This document shows positions 1 to 9,897 of a stretch of 64,000 nt of DNA, in pieces. This DNA comes from Marivivens sp. (GTDB lineage Bacteria; Pseudomonadota; Alphaproteobacteria; Rhodobacterales; Rhodobacteraceae). The notes below the pieces were generated by a model. The model ran no database searches and had not been told where the DNA came from. It worked only from the letters and a program-made list of their open reading frames with translations. The position numbers were made by a program, and so were the translations under genes. The stretch lies in contig JAHEBU010000001.1 in assembly GCA_024642115.1 (NCBI GenBank), positions 62,001-126,000 of the forward strand, given 5' to 3'. Position 1 is the stretch's first letter, and every line of letters starts with the position of its first letter.

Positions 1-129
1 TAGCCAAGGTGGGGTGTCCTCCGGACGGGATTGAGGCACGAGCGCACAGGCCAAGTTGGTGGCAGGTCCGCTGCCGCTTGCAAGCGGAATCGGTCGCCGC
101 AATCGATAACGTTTTCCGGCGCCGGATCG

Positions 130-2028
130 CTAGCTTTGGACCCGTGCATACCCCAGTGGCTGCAACGCCAGACGGATTTCATCGAGGATCGCCGGGTCGT
201 CGATCGTCGCAGGCATCTTGAAGTCCTGATTGTCGGCAATCTTGACCATCGTCGCCCGCAGGATCTTGCCTGAACGGGTTTTCGGCAAACGGTCCACCAC
301 CACGGCCAGTTTAAAGGCAGCCACCGGCCCGATCTGGTCGCGGACCAGTTTGACGACCTCGCGTACAATCTCGTCATGCGGACGATTGCAGCCCTTGTTC
401 AGGCAAAGAAACCCCAGCGGCAGTTGTCCCTTGAGTTCGTCCCCCACACCGATCACCGCGCATTCGGCGACATCCTCGTGCCCGGCCAGAACCTCTTCCA
501 TAGCGCCCGTGGACAGGCGATGCCCGGCCACGTTGATGACGTCGTCGGTGCGGGCCATGATGTAAAGATAGCCGTCCTCGTCGATCATGCCCGCATCCCC
601 GGTTTCGTAATAGCCGGGAAAAGTGGTCAGGTAGCTCTTGCGATACCGCGCCTCGGCGTTCCAGAGCGTTGGCAGGGTGCCGGGGGGCAGGGGCAGCTTG
701 ATCGCGATGGCGCCCAGCGTGTTGGGCGGCAACTCATGCCCCGCCTCGTCCAGCACATGAATGTCATAACCGGGCAACGCCACCGAAGGCGACCCGATCT
801 TGACCGGCAATTGTTCGATCCCCAGCGGGTTGGCGACCATCGGATAGCCGCTTTCGGTTTGCCACCAATGGTCGATGACGGGCACCTTCATGACGCGCTG
901 CGCCCACAGGATCGTGTCGGGGTCCGCCCGTTCGCCCGCCAGATAGAGCGCGCGAAGGCACGAGATATCGTAATCCTTGATCAATTCGCCCTTGGGATCA
1001 TCCCGCTTGATCGCCCGGAACGCGGTAGGGGCGGTGAAAAAACTGCGGACGTTGTGTTCCTGAATGACCCGCCAGAACGTGCCTGCGTCAGGGGTGCCGA
1101 CGGGTTTTCCCTCGAACACGATGGTCGTGTTGCCATGCACCAAGGGTCCATAGGTGATATAGCTGTGGCCCACGACCCAGCCCACGTCGGACGCGGCCCA
1201 GAACACCTCGCCGGGGTTGACGCCATAGATGTTCTTCATCGTCCAGTGCAGGGCCACCAGATGCCCGCCGGTCGGGCGCACGACGCCCTTGGGCGCCCCC
1301 GTGGTGCCAGAGGTATAAAGGATATAGGCGGGGTGGTTGCCTTCGACCGGGACGCAGTGGGCAGGGGTAACGCCCTGCTGGACCTCGTTCCAGTCGTGGT
1401 CGCGGCCGGGGGTCATGTCGGCCCGCAACTGGTCGCGCTGAAAGATGATGCAGAAATCCGGTTTGTGCGTGGCCTGCGCGATGGCCCCGTCCACCAGCGG
1501 TTTGTAGGGCACGATCCGCCCCGGTTCGACCCCGCAGGACCCGGCGATGATCGCCTTTGGCGTGGCATCGTCGATCCGCACGGCCAGCTCGTGCGCGGCA
1601 AATCCGCCAAAGACGACCGAGTGGATTGCGCCAAGCCGGGCGCAGGCGAGCATGGCGACCAGGGCTTCGGGGACCATCGGCATGTAGATGATGACGCGGT
1701 CGCCCTTTTCGATCCCCTTGGCCCGCAGCGCCCCGGCAAGGCTGGCCACCTTGACCAGAAGTTCGGCATAGGTGGTTTCGGACTTTGCCCCAGTGATGGG
1801 GCTGTCATAGATGATGGCAACCTGATCGCCCCGGCCCCGTTCGACGTGCCGGTCGACTGCGTTATAACAGCCGTTGACCATGCCATCGACGTACCATTCG
1901 TAGATCGGGGCATTTTCGGCGCTGAGCGCCTTGGAGGGAAAGACGTCCCAGTCGATGGCCTTGGCCGCCTCCATCCAGAACCCCTCGGGGTCGGATTGCC
2001 ACGCGGCATATACGTCCTTGTAGGTCAT
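130..2028 (-). CDS. prpE: Propionyl-CoA synthetase (propionate--CoA ligase)
   Basis: This cytoplasmic enzyme activates propionate with ATP and CoA through an acyl-adenylate. The 632 residues match the full length of the acetyl/propionyl-CoA synthetase family. The adenylation motif YTSGTTGAPKG lies at residues 238-248, YETGD lies in the C-terminal half, and the C-terminal KTRSGK places the catalytic lysine near residue 588. The N-terminal YAAWQSDPEGFW is typical of PrpE rather than Acs. The ATG is preceded by a GGAGGAG-like Shine-Dalgarno. The gene is transcribed leftward from a region carrying TTTGCAAA operators, which fits control by a short-chain acyl-CoA regulator. The MeaB gene at 15 kb serves the same propionyl-CoA route. 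Acetate activation as a side activity is possible. Confidence 0.95.
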   Translation of the reverse strand: MTYKDVYAAWQSDPEGFWMEAAKAIDWDVFPSKALSAENAPIYEWYVDGMVNGCYNAVDRHVERGRGDQVAIIYDSPITGAKSETTYAELLVKVASLAGALRAKGIEKGDRVIIYMPMVPEALVAMLACARLGAIHSVVFGGFAAHELAVRIDDATPKAIIAGSCGVEPGRIVPYKPLVDGAIAQATHKPDFCIIFQRDQLRADMTPGRDHDWNEVQQGVTPAHCVPVEGNHPAYILYTSGTTGAPKGVVRPTGGHLVALHWTMKNIYGVNPGEVFWAASDVGWVVGHSYITYGPLVHGNTTIVFEGKPVGTPDAGTFWRVIQEHNVRSFFTAPTAFRAIKRDDPKGELIKDYDISCLRALYLAGERADPDTILWAQRVMKVPVIDHWWQTESGYPMVANPLGIEQLPVKIGSPSVALPGYDIHVLDEAGHELPPNTLGAIAIKLPLPPGTLPTLWNAEARYRKSYLTTFPGYYETGDAGMIDEDGYLYIMARTDDVINVAGHRLSTGAMEEVLAGHEDVAECAVIGVGDELKGQLPLGFLCLNKGCNRPHDEIVREVVKLVRDQIGPVAAFKLAVVVDRLPKTRSGKILRATMVKIADNQDFKMPATIDDPAILDEIRLALQPLGYARVQS

Positions 2029-2121
2029 CTTGGGCTCCTCCTCAGCTTGGCTAAGGGTTACGGAGTGCGAGGCAGGGGGGCAAGCATGTTACCGCCCCAA
2101 CTTTCGGCAGGTCGTCAAATA

Positions 2122-2211
2122 TTTGCAGAAATCTGCACCAGGAAACTGCAAATTTTTGCAAAATCATTTGGGAAGAGTGGCGATTTGCAAAATTGGGGGT
2201 CGCTTTGCAAA
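2122..2211. promoter_or_regulatory. Cluster of TTTGCAAA operators upstream of prpE
   Basis: Exact TTTGCAAA palindromes start at 2155, 2184 and 2204. Near-copies are TTTGCAGA at 2122 and CTGCAAA at 2146. Start-to-start spacings of 29 and 20 bases put the three exact sites on roughly the same helix face. From memory, TTTGCAAA-type sites are bound by the ScfR/RamB-like short-chain acyl-CoA regulators (PccR of Rhodobacter sphaeroides), so control of prpE by such a protein is inferred. No regulator gene is present in this window. I see no gene in the rest of the intergenic stretch, 2212-2436. Confidence 0.7.
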
Positions 2212-2436
2212 ACCAACCTGCCCAAGGGATGCCGCGGTCAAGTGCGGCGTAGCCACAGCCAGCCGCGAAAGCCCAAGGTCTGTTCTGCACCGGGTGTCGT
2301 CAGCCGGATGAAGGCCATCAGGAGTGACGATGCGCCGATCGATGGCACCGGCGGGCCGGACATGCGGACGGCATGATCCGCCGACGCCCGGTCGGTAACG
2401 TCGATCCAGACCCCAAATCAGTTGGTGGCGATGCCC

Positions 2437-4728
2437 CTAGCCGTAATGCGCCACAGGCGTTCCCGCCAGCGCCGACATGTTCAATAGCCCCCGCGCGGTG
2501 ATCGAAGGCGTCACGATATGCGCCCGGTTGCCCATGCCCATAAGGATCGGCCCGACCTCGAGCCCGCCACCCTTCATCTTCAGGATGTTGCGCACGCCCG
2601 ACGCAGCGTCAGAATTGGCAAAGATCAGCGCGTTGGCCGGACCCGACAGGCGGCTGTCGGGAAAGATGCGGTTGCGCAGGTCAACGTCGAGCGCGGAATC
2701 GACGTGCATCTCGCCCTCATAGGCGAAATCGCGCGGGGCGGAGTCGAGGATTTCCAGCGCCGCCCGCATCCGCCGCCCCGAATCGCTGTCGAGGTTGCCG
2801 AACTGGCTGTGCGAACACAACGCGATCTGCGGGGTCATGCCAAAGCGGCGGATGTGCCGGGCGCAGCCCATGACTGTCTCGGCGATCTGTTCGGGCGTGG
2901 GTTCGGTGTGAACCTGCGTATCGGCGATGAACAGCGGGCCATCCTCGAGGATCATCAGGCTGAGTGCGGCGATGGGGTGCAGACCGCCCCGACCCAGAAT
3001 CTGCTGGACGTAATTGAGGTGCCACAGGAACTGACCAAAGGTGCCGCAGATCAGGCTGTCGGCCTCGTCCCGGTGGACCATGACGGCGGCGATGGCAGTG
3101 GAATTGGTCCGCATGATCGCCTTGGCCAAGTCAGGGGTCACGCCCTGACGCGCCATGAGTTCGTGGTAGGTCCCCCAATAGTCGCGGTAGCGGGGATCGT
3201 TTTCGGGGTTCACGATTTCAAAGTCGGTGAGGGGCCGGATTTTCAACCCCGCCCGTTCGCATCGCGCCTCGATCACTTCGGGGCGGCCGATCAGGATGGG
3301 GGTGTCGGTTGTTTCCTCAAGAATGGCCTGCGCGGCACGCAGCACCCGTTCATCCTCACCCTCGGCAAAGACGATGCGGCGGGTGGCGCTGCGGGCAGCA
3401 TCGAACACCGGACGCATGATGAGGGCGGATTTGAACACCGACCCGTCCAGTTTGGTCTTGTAGGACTTCATGTCCTCGATCGGCCGGGTGGCTACGCCGG
3501 TTTCCATCGCGGCCTTGGCCACAGCGCTGGCGACCACACCCATCAGGCGGGGGTCAAAAGGTTTGGGGATCAGGTAATCTGCCCCGAATGTCAGTTGTTC
3601 GCCGCGATAGGCGGCGGCGGCCTCGGCGCTGGTCGTGGCGCGGGCGAGGGCGGCGATGCCTTCGATGCAGGCGATCTTCATCTCGTCATTGATCGTGGTG
3701 GCGCCCACGTCCAGCGCCCCGCGAAAGATGAACGGGAAACACAGCACGTTGTTGACCTGATTGGGATAATCGCTGCGGCCCGTGGCGATGATGGCGTCGG
3801 GGCTGGCGGCGCGGGCTGCCTCGGGCGTGATTTCGGGGCTGGGGTTGGCCAGGGCAAAGATGATCGGGCGGGTAGCCATTTTCGCCACCATTTCGGGCGT
3901 CAGGACGCCAGGGCCGGACAGACCCAAAAACAGATCGGCCCCTGCGATGACATCGAGCAGGGTCGCGGCGGTGGTGCCTTGGGCATATTCTGCTTTTTGC
4001 GGGGTCATGTCGGCGACGCGGCCCTTGTAGACCAGTCCTTGCAAATCGCAGAGGTAGACGTTTTCGCGTTTCACACCCAGCTTCAGCAGCATGTTCAGAC
4101 AGGCGATGCCCGCCGCCCCGCCGCCGGTGCTGACGATCTTGATATCCTCGAACCGCTTGCCCGCGACGCGCAGGGCGTTGGTGGCGGCGGCCCCCACGAC
4201 AATGGCGGTGCCGTGCTGATCGTCGTGAAAGACAGGGATGTTCATACGTTGGCGGCAGATTTCCTCGACAATGAAACAGTCGGGGGCTTTGATATCCTCA
4301 AGGTTGATGGCCCCGAATGTGGGTTCCAGCGAACAGACGATTTCGGCCAGTTTCACCGGATCGGGTTCGTTCAGCTCGATATCGAAACAGTCGATGTTGG
4401 CGAATTTCTTGAACAGGACGGCCTTGCCCTCCATCACCGGTTTTGAGGCCAGCGCGCCGATATTGCCCAGCCCCAGAACGGCGGTGCCATTGGTCACCAC
4501 GCCGACCAGATTGCCACGCGTGGTGTAATCGCGGGCTGTGTCGGGGTCTGCCTTGATCTCCAGACAGGCTTCGGCCACGCCGGGCGAATAGGCGCGGCTG
4601 AGGTCGCGGCCATTGGCGAGCGGTTTGGTCGCGCGGATTTCGAGTTTGCCGGGCTTGGGAAAGCGATGATAATCGAGCGCCGCCTGACGCTGGCTTTCGC
4701 GGTTGGCGTCGTTGTTCTGCTCGGTCAT
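2437..4728 (-). CDS. maeB: NADP-type malic enzyme fused to phosphotransacetylase-like domain
   Basis: The enzyme decarboxylates malate to pyruvate. At about 763 residues it has the MaeB architecture: a malic N-terminal domain (about 1-170, with YSPGVAE), an NAD(P)-binding malic domain (about 170-420, with STGGGAAG), and a C-terminal phosphate acetyl/butyryltransferase-like domain (about 430-763, with [14 protein letters not shown]). In this family the C-terminal domain is usually regulatory rather than an active transacetylase. I chose the ATG at 4728 because GGGAGGG sits just upstream and the protein then begins MTEQNND; a further upstream in-frame start would run through the palindrome. It faces away from the cupin gene across a short regulatory gap. 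Confidence 0.94.
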   Translation of the reverse strand: MTEQNNDANRESQRQAALDYHRFPKPGKLEIRATKPLANGRDLSRAYSPGVAEACLEIKADPDTARDYTTRGNLVGVVTNGTAVLGLGNIGALASKPVMEGKAVLFKKFANIDCFDIELNEPDPVKLAEIVCSLEPTFGAINLEDIKAPDCFIVEEICRQRMNIPVFHDDQHGTAIVVGAAATNALRVAGKRFEDIKIVSTGGGAAGIACLNMLLKLGVKRENVYLCDLQGLVYKGRVADMTPQKAEYAQGTTAATLLDVIAGADLFLGLSGPGVLTPEMVAKMATRPIIFALANPSPEITPEAARAASPDAIIATGRSDYPNQVNNVLCFPFIFRGALDVGATTINDEMKIACIEGIAALARATTSAEAAAAYRGEQLTFGADYLIPKPFDPRLMGVVASAVAKAAMETGVATRPIEDMKSYKTKLDGSVFKSALIMRPVFDAARSATRRIVFAEGEDERVLRAAQAILEETTDTPILIGRPEVIEARCERAGLKIRPLTDFEIVNPENDPRYRDYWGTYHELMARQGVTPDLAKAIMRTNSTAIAAVMVHRDEADSLICGTFGQFLWHLNYVQQILGRGGLHPIAALSLMILEDGPLFIADTQVHTEPTPEQIAETVMGCARHIRRFGMTPQIALCSHSQFGNLDSDSGRRMRAALEILDSAPRDFAYEGEMHVDSALDVDLRNRIFPDSRLSGPANALIFANSDAASGVRNILKMKGGGLEVGPILMGMGNRAHIVTPSITARGLLNMSALAGTPVAHYG

Positions 4729-4746
4729 TTCCGTCCCTCCCGGTAG

Positions 4747-4766
4747 ATGGTTTAATATTAAACCAT
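4747..4766. promoter_or_regulatory. Perfect 20-bp palindrome, likely operator
   Basis: ATGGTTTAATATTAAACCAT is its own reverse complement and stands out as an AT core in GC-rich DNA. It lies in the 128-bp divergent gap between maeB and the bicupin gene, where a dimeric repressor could control either or both. A second inverted repeat, GCTTCCG-CGA-CGGAAGC, follows at 4770-4786. No adjacent regulator gene identifies the binding protein. Confidence 0.6.
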
Positions 4767-4856
4767 TTTGCTTCCGCGACGGAAGCCTGGGCCGCGATAA
4801 AACACTTTCATCGCCTGCTTGCAAATCCAAACGGGTCGCGACAGGGTTTCTGCATC

Positions 4857-5945
4857 ATGACACAAACCGCCGAAATCCGCGCCGAAGTGCGCCTGCCCAC
4901 CACCAGCCTGCGCGACGACCTGCCGTTCTTTGGCAAGGTTCTGGGGATGCGACTGGATATGATCTATCCTGCCGACAACCCGGCCGTCGCAGTCTATTCC
5001 GGCCACGGGCTGCGCGTTAGGCTCGAGGAAGGCACAGGCTCCCCCGGCCATCTGCGCCTGCTGACCGATGACCCCGACTTTGCCGAGGGGCGCAAACTGC
5101 TGACCGCCCCGGGCGGCACCACGGTCGAAATTGACGCGCTGAACCCGCCCCTGATCCTGCCACCCACCGACCATGCCTTTGTCGTGCGCCGTCTGGCCGA
5201 TCAGGCCCCTTGGGTCATTGGCCGCGCCGGGATGCATTACCGCGATCTGGTCCCCAGCCGTCTGGGCGGGGCGATCATCGCCAGCCACATCCGCATCCCC
5301 GACGGCGGGCCGGTCCCCGACATGGTTCATTTCCACAAAGTCGGATTCCAGCTTATTTTCTGCATCAAGGGCTGGGTCGATGTCGTGTACGAGGATCAGG
5401 GGCCGAAAATCCGCCTGACCGCTGGCGACTGTTTCATCCAGCCCCCCGAAATCCGCCACCGCGTGCTCGAGGCGTCCGACGGGATCGAGGTGATCGAGAT
5501 CGGCGTGCCCGCCGAGCATGTGACCGAGATCGACCATGTCATGACCCTGCCCACACCCCACCTGCGCCCCGACAGCGAATGGCAAGGGCAGCGGTTCGTC
5601 CATAATGTGGCCGAGCGGGCCATTTGGACCCCGTCCCGCCTGCCGGGCTACGACGTGCGCGACACCACCATCGCCGCCAACACCCACGATGTGGCAGGCG
5701 TACTGGTCTATCGGCGGGGGCAGGGCAATCCGGTCTGGTCGACGCATGACGCCGACATCCACTTTACCTTTGTCATGGCGGGCGAAATGACGCTTGAAGG
5801 GCAGGACAAGGACCCGTTCCGCCTGTCGCCCGGCGACGCCTTTGTCATCCCGCCGGGGATGCGCACGCGCTACGCAGATCCCACAGCCGATTTGATGCTG
5901 CTTGAGGTGGCTCTGCCCGGCGCATTCACCACATCACCGGTTTAG
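4857..5945 (+). CDS. VOC-like / bicupin fusion protein
   Basis: This 362-residue protein of unknown substrate has three visible parts. Residues about 15-90 resemble a single VOC/glyoxalase-like module (DLPFFGKVLGMRLDMIY). A first cupin spans about 140-220 with candidate metal ligands H158, H160 and H201. A second cupin spans about 285-355 and has H302, but it carries arginine/threonine where the closing histidine would be expected (PPGMRTRY), so it may be metal-free. It is transcribed toward the nucleoside operon, with 62 bases before cdd, but nothing in it points to nucleosides. An oxygenase or isomerase role is possible; gentisate dioxygenase is not supported. Confidence 0.7.
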   Translation: MTQTAEIRAEVRLPTTSLRDDLPFFGKVLGMRLDMIYPADNPAVAVYSGHGLRVRLEEGTGSPGHLRLLTDDPDFAEGRKLLTAPGGTTVEIDALNPPLILPPTDHAFVVRRLADQAPWVIGRAGMHYRDLVPSRLGGAIIASHIRIPDGGPVPDMVHFHKVGFQLIFCIKGWVDVVYEDQGPKIRLTAGDCFIQPPEIRHRVLEASDGIEVIEIGVPAEHVTEIDHVMTLPTPHLRPDSEWQGQRFVHNVAERAIWTPSRLPGYDVRDTTIAANTHDVAGVLVYRRGQGNPVWSTHDADIHFTFVMAGEMTLEGQDKDPFRLSPGDAFVIPPGMRTRYADPTADLMLLEVALPGAFTTSPV

Positions 5946-6007
5946 CCCCTTGTCATCGCGGCCTGCCGGTCGCACAGTTTGAACAAATGGTCAAAAGCGG
6001 GGTTCTG

Positions 6008-6400
6008 ATGTCACTGGTCGATACCGCACGGGCGGTCCGCGAAAAGGCCTATGCGCCCTATTCCAACTTCAAGGTAGGCGCGGCCATCCGCGCCACCTCC
6101 GGCACCGTCTATGCCGGGGTGAACGTCGAAAACGTCGCCTATCCCGAAGGCACCTGTGCCGAAGCCGGGGCGATTGCCGCGATGATCGCAGGCGGCGACA
6201 CGCGCATCGCCGAGGTGGCTGTCATCGCCGACAGCCCCATCCCGGTCAGCCCCTGCGGCGGCTGCCGACAGAAACTGGCCGAATTTTCGGACGGGTCAGT
6301 CAAGGTGACGCTCGCCACCACGGACGGATTGCTCCACCAGACCACCGTGGCCGACCTGCTGCCGGGGGTGTTTTCCGCCGATTACATGACCCGGACCTGA
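6008..6400 (+). CDS. cdd: Cytidine deaminase
   Basis: It converts cytidine and deoxycytidine to uridine and deoxyuridine in the cytosol. At 130 residues it is the short, tetrameric type. The zinc site is intact: TCAEAGAI supplies the first cysteine and the catalytic glutamate, and PCGGCRQ supplies the two further cysteines. I chose the ATG at 6008, just after AGCGGGG, over an in-frame ATG 21 bases upstream, because the protein then begins MSLVDTARAVREKAYAPYSNF as expected for the family. It is the first gene of a salvage run, with deoA starting four bases after its stop. Confidence 0.95.
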   Translation: MSLVDTARAVREKAYAPYSNFKVGAAIRATSGTVYAGVNVENVAYPEGTCAEAGAIAAMIAGGDTRIAEVAVIADSPIPVSPCGGCRQKLAEFSDGSVKVTLATTDGLLHQTTVADLLPGVFSADYMTRT

Positions 6401-6404
6401 GGAC

Positions 6405-7709
6405 ATGGACGCCCGCGCCATCATCGCCAAGGTGCGCGACAAACGCATCCCCTCAACCGCCGAATTGCAATGGTTCGCCAAGGGGCTGGCGGATGGGACG
6501 GTGTCGGATGCACAGGCCGGGGCCTTTGCCATGGCGGCCCTTCTGAACGGTCTGGGCGAAGAGGCACGCGTGGGCCTGACCCTGGCCATGCGGGATAGCG
6601 GCGATGTGCTGAAATGGGACACGCCCGGCCCGGTGATCGACAAACACTCGACCGGGGGGGTGGGCGACTGCGTGTCGCTGCTGCTGGCCCCCGCGCTGGC
6701 CGCCTGCGGGGCCTATGTGCCGATGATTTCGGGGCGGGGTCTGGGCCATACGGGCGGCACGCTGGACAAGATGGAATCGATCCCCGGCGTGGTGGCGCAG
6801 ATCGACGAAAAGCTCTTGCGCAAGATCGTCCGCGACGTGGGCTGCGCCGTTGTCGGCGCGACCGGCCGGATCGCCCCGGCCGACCGTCGTCTTTATGCCG
6901 TGCGCGATGTCACGGCGACGGTGGAAAGCATCGACCTGATCACGGCGTCCATCCTGTCCAAGAAACTGGCCGCAGGGCTGGAGGGTTTGGTGCTGGACGT
7001 CAAATGCGGGTCGGGCGCCTTCATGAAAACCGAAGCGGACGCGCTGGCCTTGGCGCAATCGCTGGTCAAGACGGCCAACGGGGCTGGCTGCCCCACCGCC
7101 GCGCTGATCACGGACATGGACGAACCACTGGCCCCGGCGCTGGGCAACGCGGTCGAAGTGGCCGTCTGCATGGAGGTGCTGTCGGGCAACCGCCTTGCCG
7201 CACCCCGCCTGCATGACCTGACGGTCGCCTTGGGCGGGCGGGTTCTGGCGCTGGCGGGCCATGTAGAGGGTGAGGCGGAAGAGATGATCGCCGCCGCCTT
7301 GTCCGATGGCCGCGCGATGGACCATTTCGCGCGCATGGTCGCGGCCTTGGGCGGACCGCCCGACATGGCGCAGGACTGGCACACCCATCTGCCAAAGGCC
7401 TCGGTGGTGGGCGAGGTGGGCGCACGCGAGGCAGGCTATATCGCCGCGATTGACGGCGAGGCGCTGGGTCTGGCCGTCGTCGCGATGGGCGGTGGTCGGC
7501 GGATCGAGACGGACAAGATCGACCCCGCCGTGGGTCTGACCGATTTCGTGCGGCTTGGGGCCAAGGTGGCCAAGGGCGATCCCCTCTGCGTCATCCATGC
7601 CCGCGACGAGGATAGCGCCGAGGCTGCGGCCAAGGCTGTGCTGGCCGCCGTGAGGTTGGGCGATGCGCCGACGATCAAACCCTTGATCCGGCAGAGGGTC
7701 GACAAATGA
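6405..7709 (+). CDS. deoA: Thymidine phosphorylase
   Basis: It splits thymidine and deoxyuridine with phosphate to give the free base and deoxyribose-1-phosphate. The 434 residues match the family length, and the signature KHSTGGVGD and the glycine-rich SGRGLGHTGGTLDK phosphate/nucleoside-binding stretch are present. Its substrate deoxyuridine is the product of cdd just upstream, and its sugar phosphate product is the substrate of DeoB just downstream. Its stop overlaps the deoB start in an ATGA, so translation is probably coupled. Confidence 0.96.
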   Translation: MDARAIIAKVRDKRIPSTAELQWFAKGLADGTVSDAQAGAFAMAALLNGLGEEARVGLTLAMRDSGDVLKWDTPGPVIDKHSTGGVGDCVSLLLAPALAACGAYVPMISGRGLGHTGGTLDKMESIPGVVAQIDEKLLRKIVRDVGCAVVGATGRIAPADRRLYAVRDVTATVESIDLITASILSKKLAAGLEGLVLDVKCGSGAFMKTEADALALAQSLVKTANGAGCPTAALITDMDEPLAPALGNAVEVAVCMEVLSGNRLAAPRLHDLTVALGGRVLALAGHVEGEAEEMIAAALSDGRAMDHFARMVAALGGPPDMAQDWHTHLPKASVVGEVGAREAGYIAAIDGEALGLAVVAMGGGRRIETDKIDPAVGLTDFVRLGAKVAKGDPLCVIHARDEDSAEAAAKAVLAAVRLGDAPTIKPLIRQRVDK

Positions 7710-8911
7710 CCCGCGCCTTCCTCATCGTCATCGACTCGGTCGGGATCGGCGGCGCGCCCGACGCCGACCGCTATTTCAACGGCACCCGGCCCGACACCTG
7801 GGCCAACACCGTGGCCCATATAGCCGACGCCTGTGCAACAGGGGCCGCCGCGGACGGGCGGAGCGGACGCCTGTCCCTGCCGACGCTCTGCGATCTGGGT
7901 CTGGGGGCAGCGTTGACGCTTGCGTCCGGGGCAGGTGGACTGCCCACGCAGGCCAGCGGCGCCTGGGGCGCGGCCACCGAACTGTCGCGCGGCAAGGACA
8001 CACCATCGGGCCACTGGGAACTGGCGGGCGTTCCCGTTCCGTGGGACTGGACCGTATTCCCCGACACCAACCCCTGCTTTCCCGATGATCTGGTCGTGAT
8101 GACCTGTCAGGCGGCAGGAACGGGCGGCATCCTGGGCAACCGCCATGCGTCCGGCACCACGATCATCGCCGAAGAAGGCGCGCGGCACATGAAAACCGGC
8201 TGGCCGATCTGCTATACCTCGGCGGATTCGGTGTTCCAGATTGCCGCCCATGAAGAGACGTTTGGGCTGGATCGCCTGCAAAAACTCTGCGCCGACATGG
8301 CCCCCACCCTGCACGCGATGAAGGTGGGGCGGGTGATCGCCCGGCCCTTCGTTGGTAGCCCTGAAACCGGGTTCACCCGCACCGCCAACCGGCACGATTA
8401 TGCCATTGCCCCACCCGCGCCCACGCTGTGCGATTGGGTCCATGCCGCAGGCCAACCGATTCATGCCATTGGGAAAATCGGTGATATCTTTTCGATGCGC
8501 GGCATCGACGACGTGCGCAAGGGGCGGGATGTGGCCCTGATGGGGCACCTGAACGATCTGGTGGATCAGGCGGCGGATGGCGCATTCGTCTTTGCCAATT
8601 TCGTAGAATTCGACAGCGAATATGGGCATAGGCGAGACGTGTCCGGCTATGCCCGGCATCTGGAATGGTTCGACCGGGAACTAGGCAAACTTCTGCCCCG
8701 ACTGCGCGATGGCGACCTGCTGATCGTCACCGCCGACCACGGCAATGATCCCACATGGAGCGGGACCGACCACACCCGCGAACGGGTGCCGGTCCTGTGC
8801 CATGGGATCGGGGCGCGGGCGCTGGGGCAGATCGCCTTTGTCGATGTTGCGGCCAGCATCGCCGCCCACCTCAACGTGCCGTCACACGGCCCCGGAAAGT
8901 CGTTTCTATGA
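7706..8911 (+). CDS. deoB: Phosphopentomutase
   Basis: It interconverts (deoxy)ribose-1-phosphate and -5-phosphate. The 401 residues are full length for the alkaline-phosphatase-like fold. The metal-binding N-terminus (IVIDSVGIGGAPDAD) and the C-terminal VTADHGNDPTW...TDHTRE motif, which hold the two-metal ligands, are present. It overlaps deoA by four bases and add by four bases, both as ATGA junctions, so the five salvage genes are almost certainly one transcript. Confidence 0.96.
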   Translation: MTRAFLIVIDSVGIGGAPDADRYFNGTRPDTWANTVAHIADACATGAAADGRSGRLSLPTLCDLGLGAALTLASGAGGLPTQASGAWGAATELSRGKDTPSGHWELAGVPVPWDWTVFPDTNPCFPDDLVVMTCQAAGTGGILGNRHASGTTIIAEEGARHMKTGWPICYTSADSVFQIAAHEETFGLDRLQKLCADMAPTLHAMKVGRVIARPFVGSPETGFTRTANRHDYAIAPPAPTLCDWVHAAGQPIHAIGKIGDIFSMRGIDDVRKGRDVALMGHLNDLVDQAADGAFVFANFVEFDSEYGHRRDVSGYARHLEWFDRELGKLLPRLRDGDLLIVTADHGNDPTWSGTDHTRERVPVLCHGIGARALGQIAFVDVAASIAAHLNVPSHGPGKSFL

Positions 8912-9897
8912 GTTACAAGAGCCTGCCCAAGGTCGAATTGCACCTGCACCTTGAAGGCGGCGCACCGCCTGCCTTCATTCGCGGTCTTGCCGCTGAAAAA
9001 CATATCGACATCAGCGGGATATTCGACGAACGGGGTGGCTATGCCTATCGCGACTTTGACCATTTCCTGAAAGTGTACGAGGCTGCCTGCACCACCCTGA
9101 CCGGCCCCGAGGAATTTCGCCGCCTGACGCTGGCCGTGCTGGAGCAATCCGCCGAAAATGGCGTCGTCTATTCCGAAACCTTTCTGTCGCCCGATTTCTG
9201 CGGCGGTGGCGACGTGGCGGCCTGGCGCGACTATCTGGCCGCGATCGAGGATGCAGCGGCCGAGGCCGAGCGGACGATGGGCATCACTCTGCGCGGGATC
9301 ATCACCTGTATCCGACACTTTGGCCCCGAACAGGCGAAAACTGCCGCCCTGTGCGCCGCCGAGACCAAGGGCGATTTCATCGTCGGGTTTGGCATGGCGG
9401 GGGCCGAACTGATGGGCCGCCCCGGCGATTTCCGCTACAGTTTCGACATGGCGCGCGAGGCGGGTCTGCGCATCACCTGCCACGCGGGCGAATGGGGTGG
9501 GCCGGACATGGTGGCCGACACCATCCGCGACCTCAATCCCGAACGCATCGGCCACGGCATCAACGCGGCCAAGGACCTCGCGCTGGTCGACCTGATCGCC
9601 GAACGCGAAATCGTGCTGGAGGTCTGCCCCGGATCAAACGTGTTCCTGAACGCGGTCCCGTCGTGGAAGGCGCACCCGATCAAGTTGCTGCGCGACCGGG
9701 GGGTCAAGGTGACCGTCTCCACCGATGATCCACCGTTCTTCAACACCACCATGACCGCCGAATACGACATGCTGTCGCGCACCTTTGGCTGGGAGGAGGA
9801 GGAATTGGGGATGCTAACCCAAACCGCCCTTGACGCCGCGTTCTGTGACGCCGAAACCAAAGCCCGCATCGCCAAACTGCTGGAGCCTGCCCCATGA
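8908..9897 (+). CDS. add: Adenosine deaminase
   Basis: It hydrolyses adenosine to inosine. The protein begins [18 protein letters not shown], whose HLHLEG supplies two zinc ligands. CHAGEWGGP (catalytic region), GHGINA and STDDPPFF follow in the usual order. At 329 residues it is full length. The ATG sits in an ATGA overlap with deoB. From sequence alone, adenine deaminase or another member of this deaminase family cannot be wholly excluded, but the salvage-operon context favours adenosine. Confidence 0.9.
   Translation: MSYKSLPKVELHLHLEGGAPPAFIRGLAAEKHIDISGIFDERGGYAYRDFDHFLKVYEAACTTLTGPEEFRRLTLAVLEQSAENGVVYSETFLSPDFCGGGDVAAWRDYLAAIEDAAAEAERTMGITLRGIITCIRHFGPEQAKTAALCAAETKGDFIVGFGMAGAELMGRPGDFRYSFDMAREAGLRITCHAGEWGGPDMVADTIRDLNPERIGHGINAAKDLALVDLIAEREIVLEVCPGSNVFLNAVPSWKAHPIKLLRDRGVKVTVSTDDPPFFNTTMTAEYDMLSRTFGWEEEELGMLTQTALDAAFCDAETKARIAKLLEPAP

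Noticed and set aside
74-126. Palindromes CCGCTTGCAAGCGG and TCCGGCGCCGGA beyond the prpE 3' end
   Set aside because: There is no T-tract on the minus strand after either hairpin and no repeat elsewhere, so I cannot support a terminator or operator.
376-4446. Long open frames antisense to prpE and maeB (over 600 codons each)
   Set aside because: They mirror strong, fully motif-bearing genes on the other strand, have no recognisable domains, and long antisense frames are expected from GC-rich codon bias.
4857-5945. Gentisate 1,2-dioxygenase
   Set aside because: It has two cupins but the N-terminal VOC-like module, the missing closing histidine in the second cupin and the lack of aromatic-pathway neighbours do not support this.
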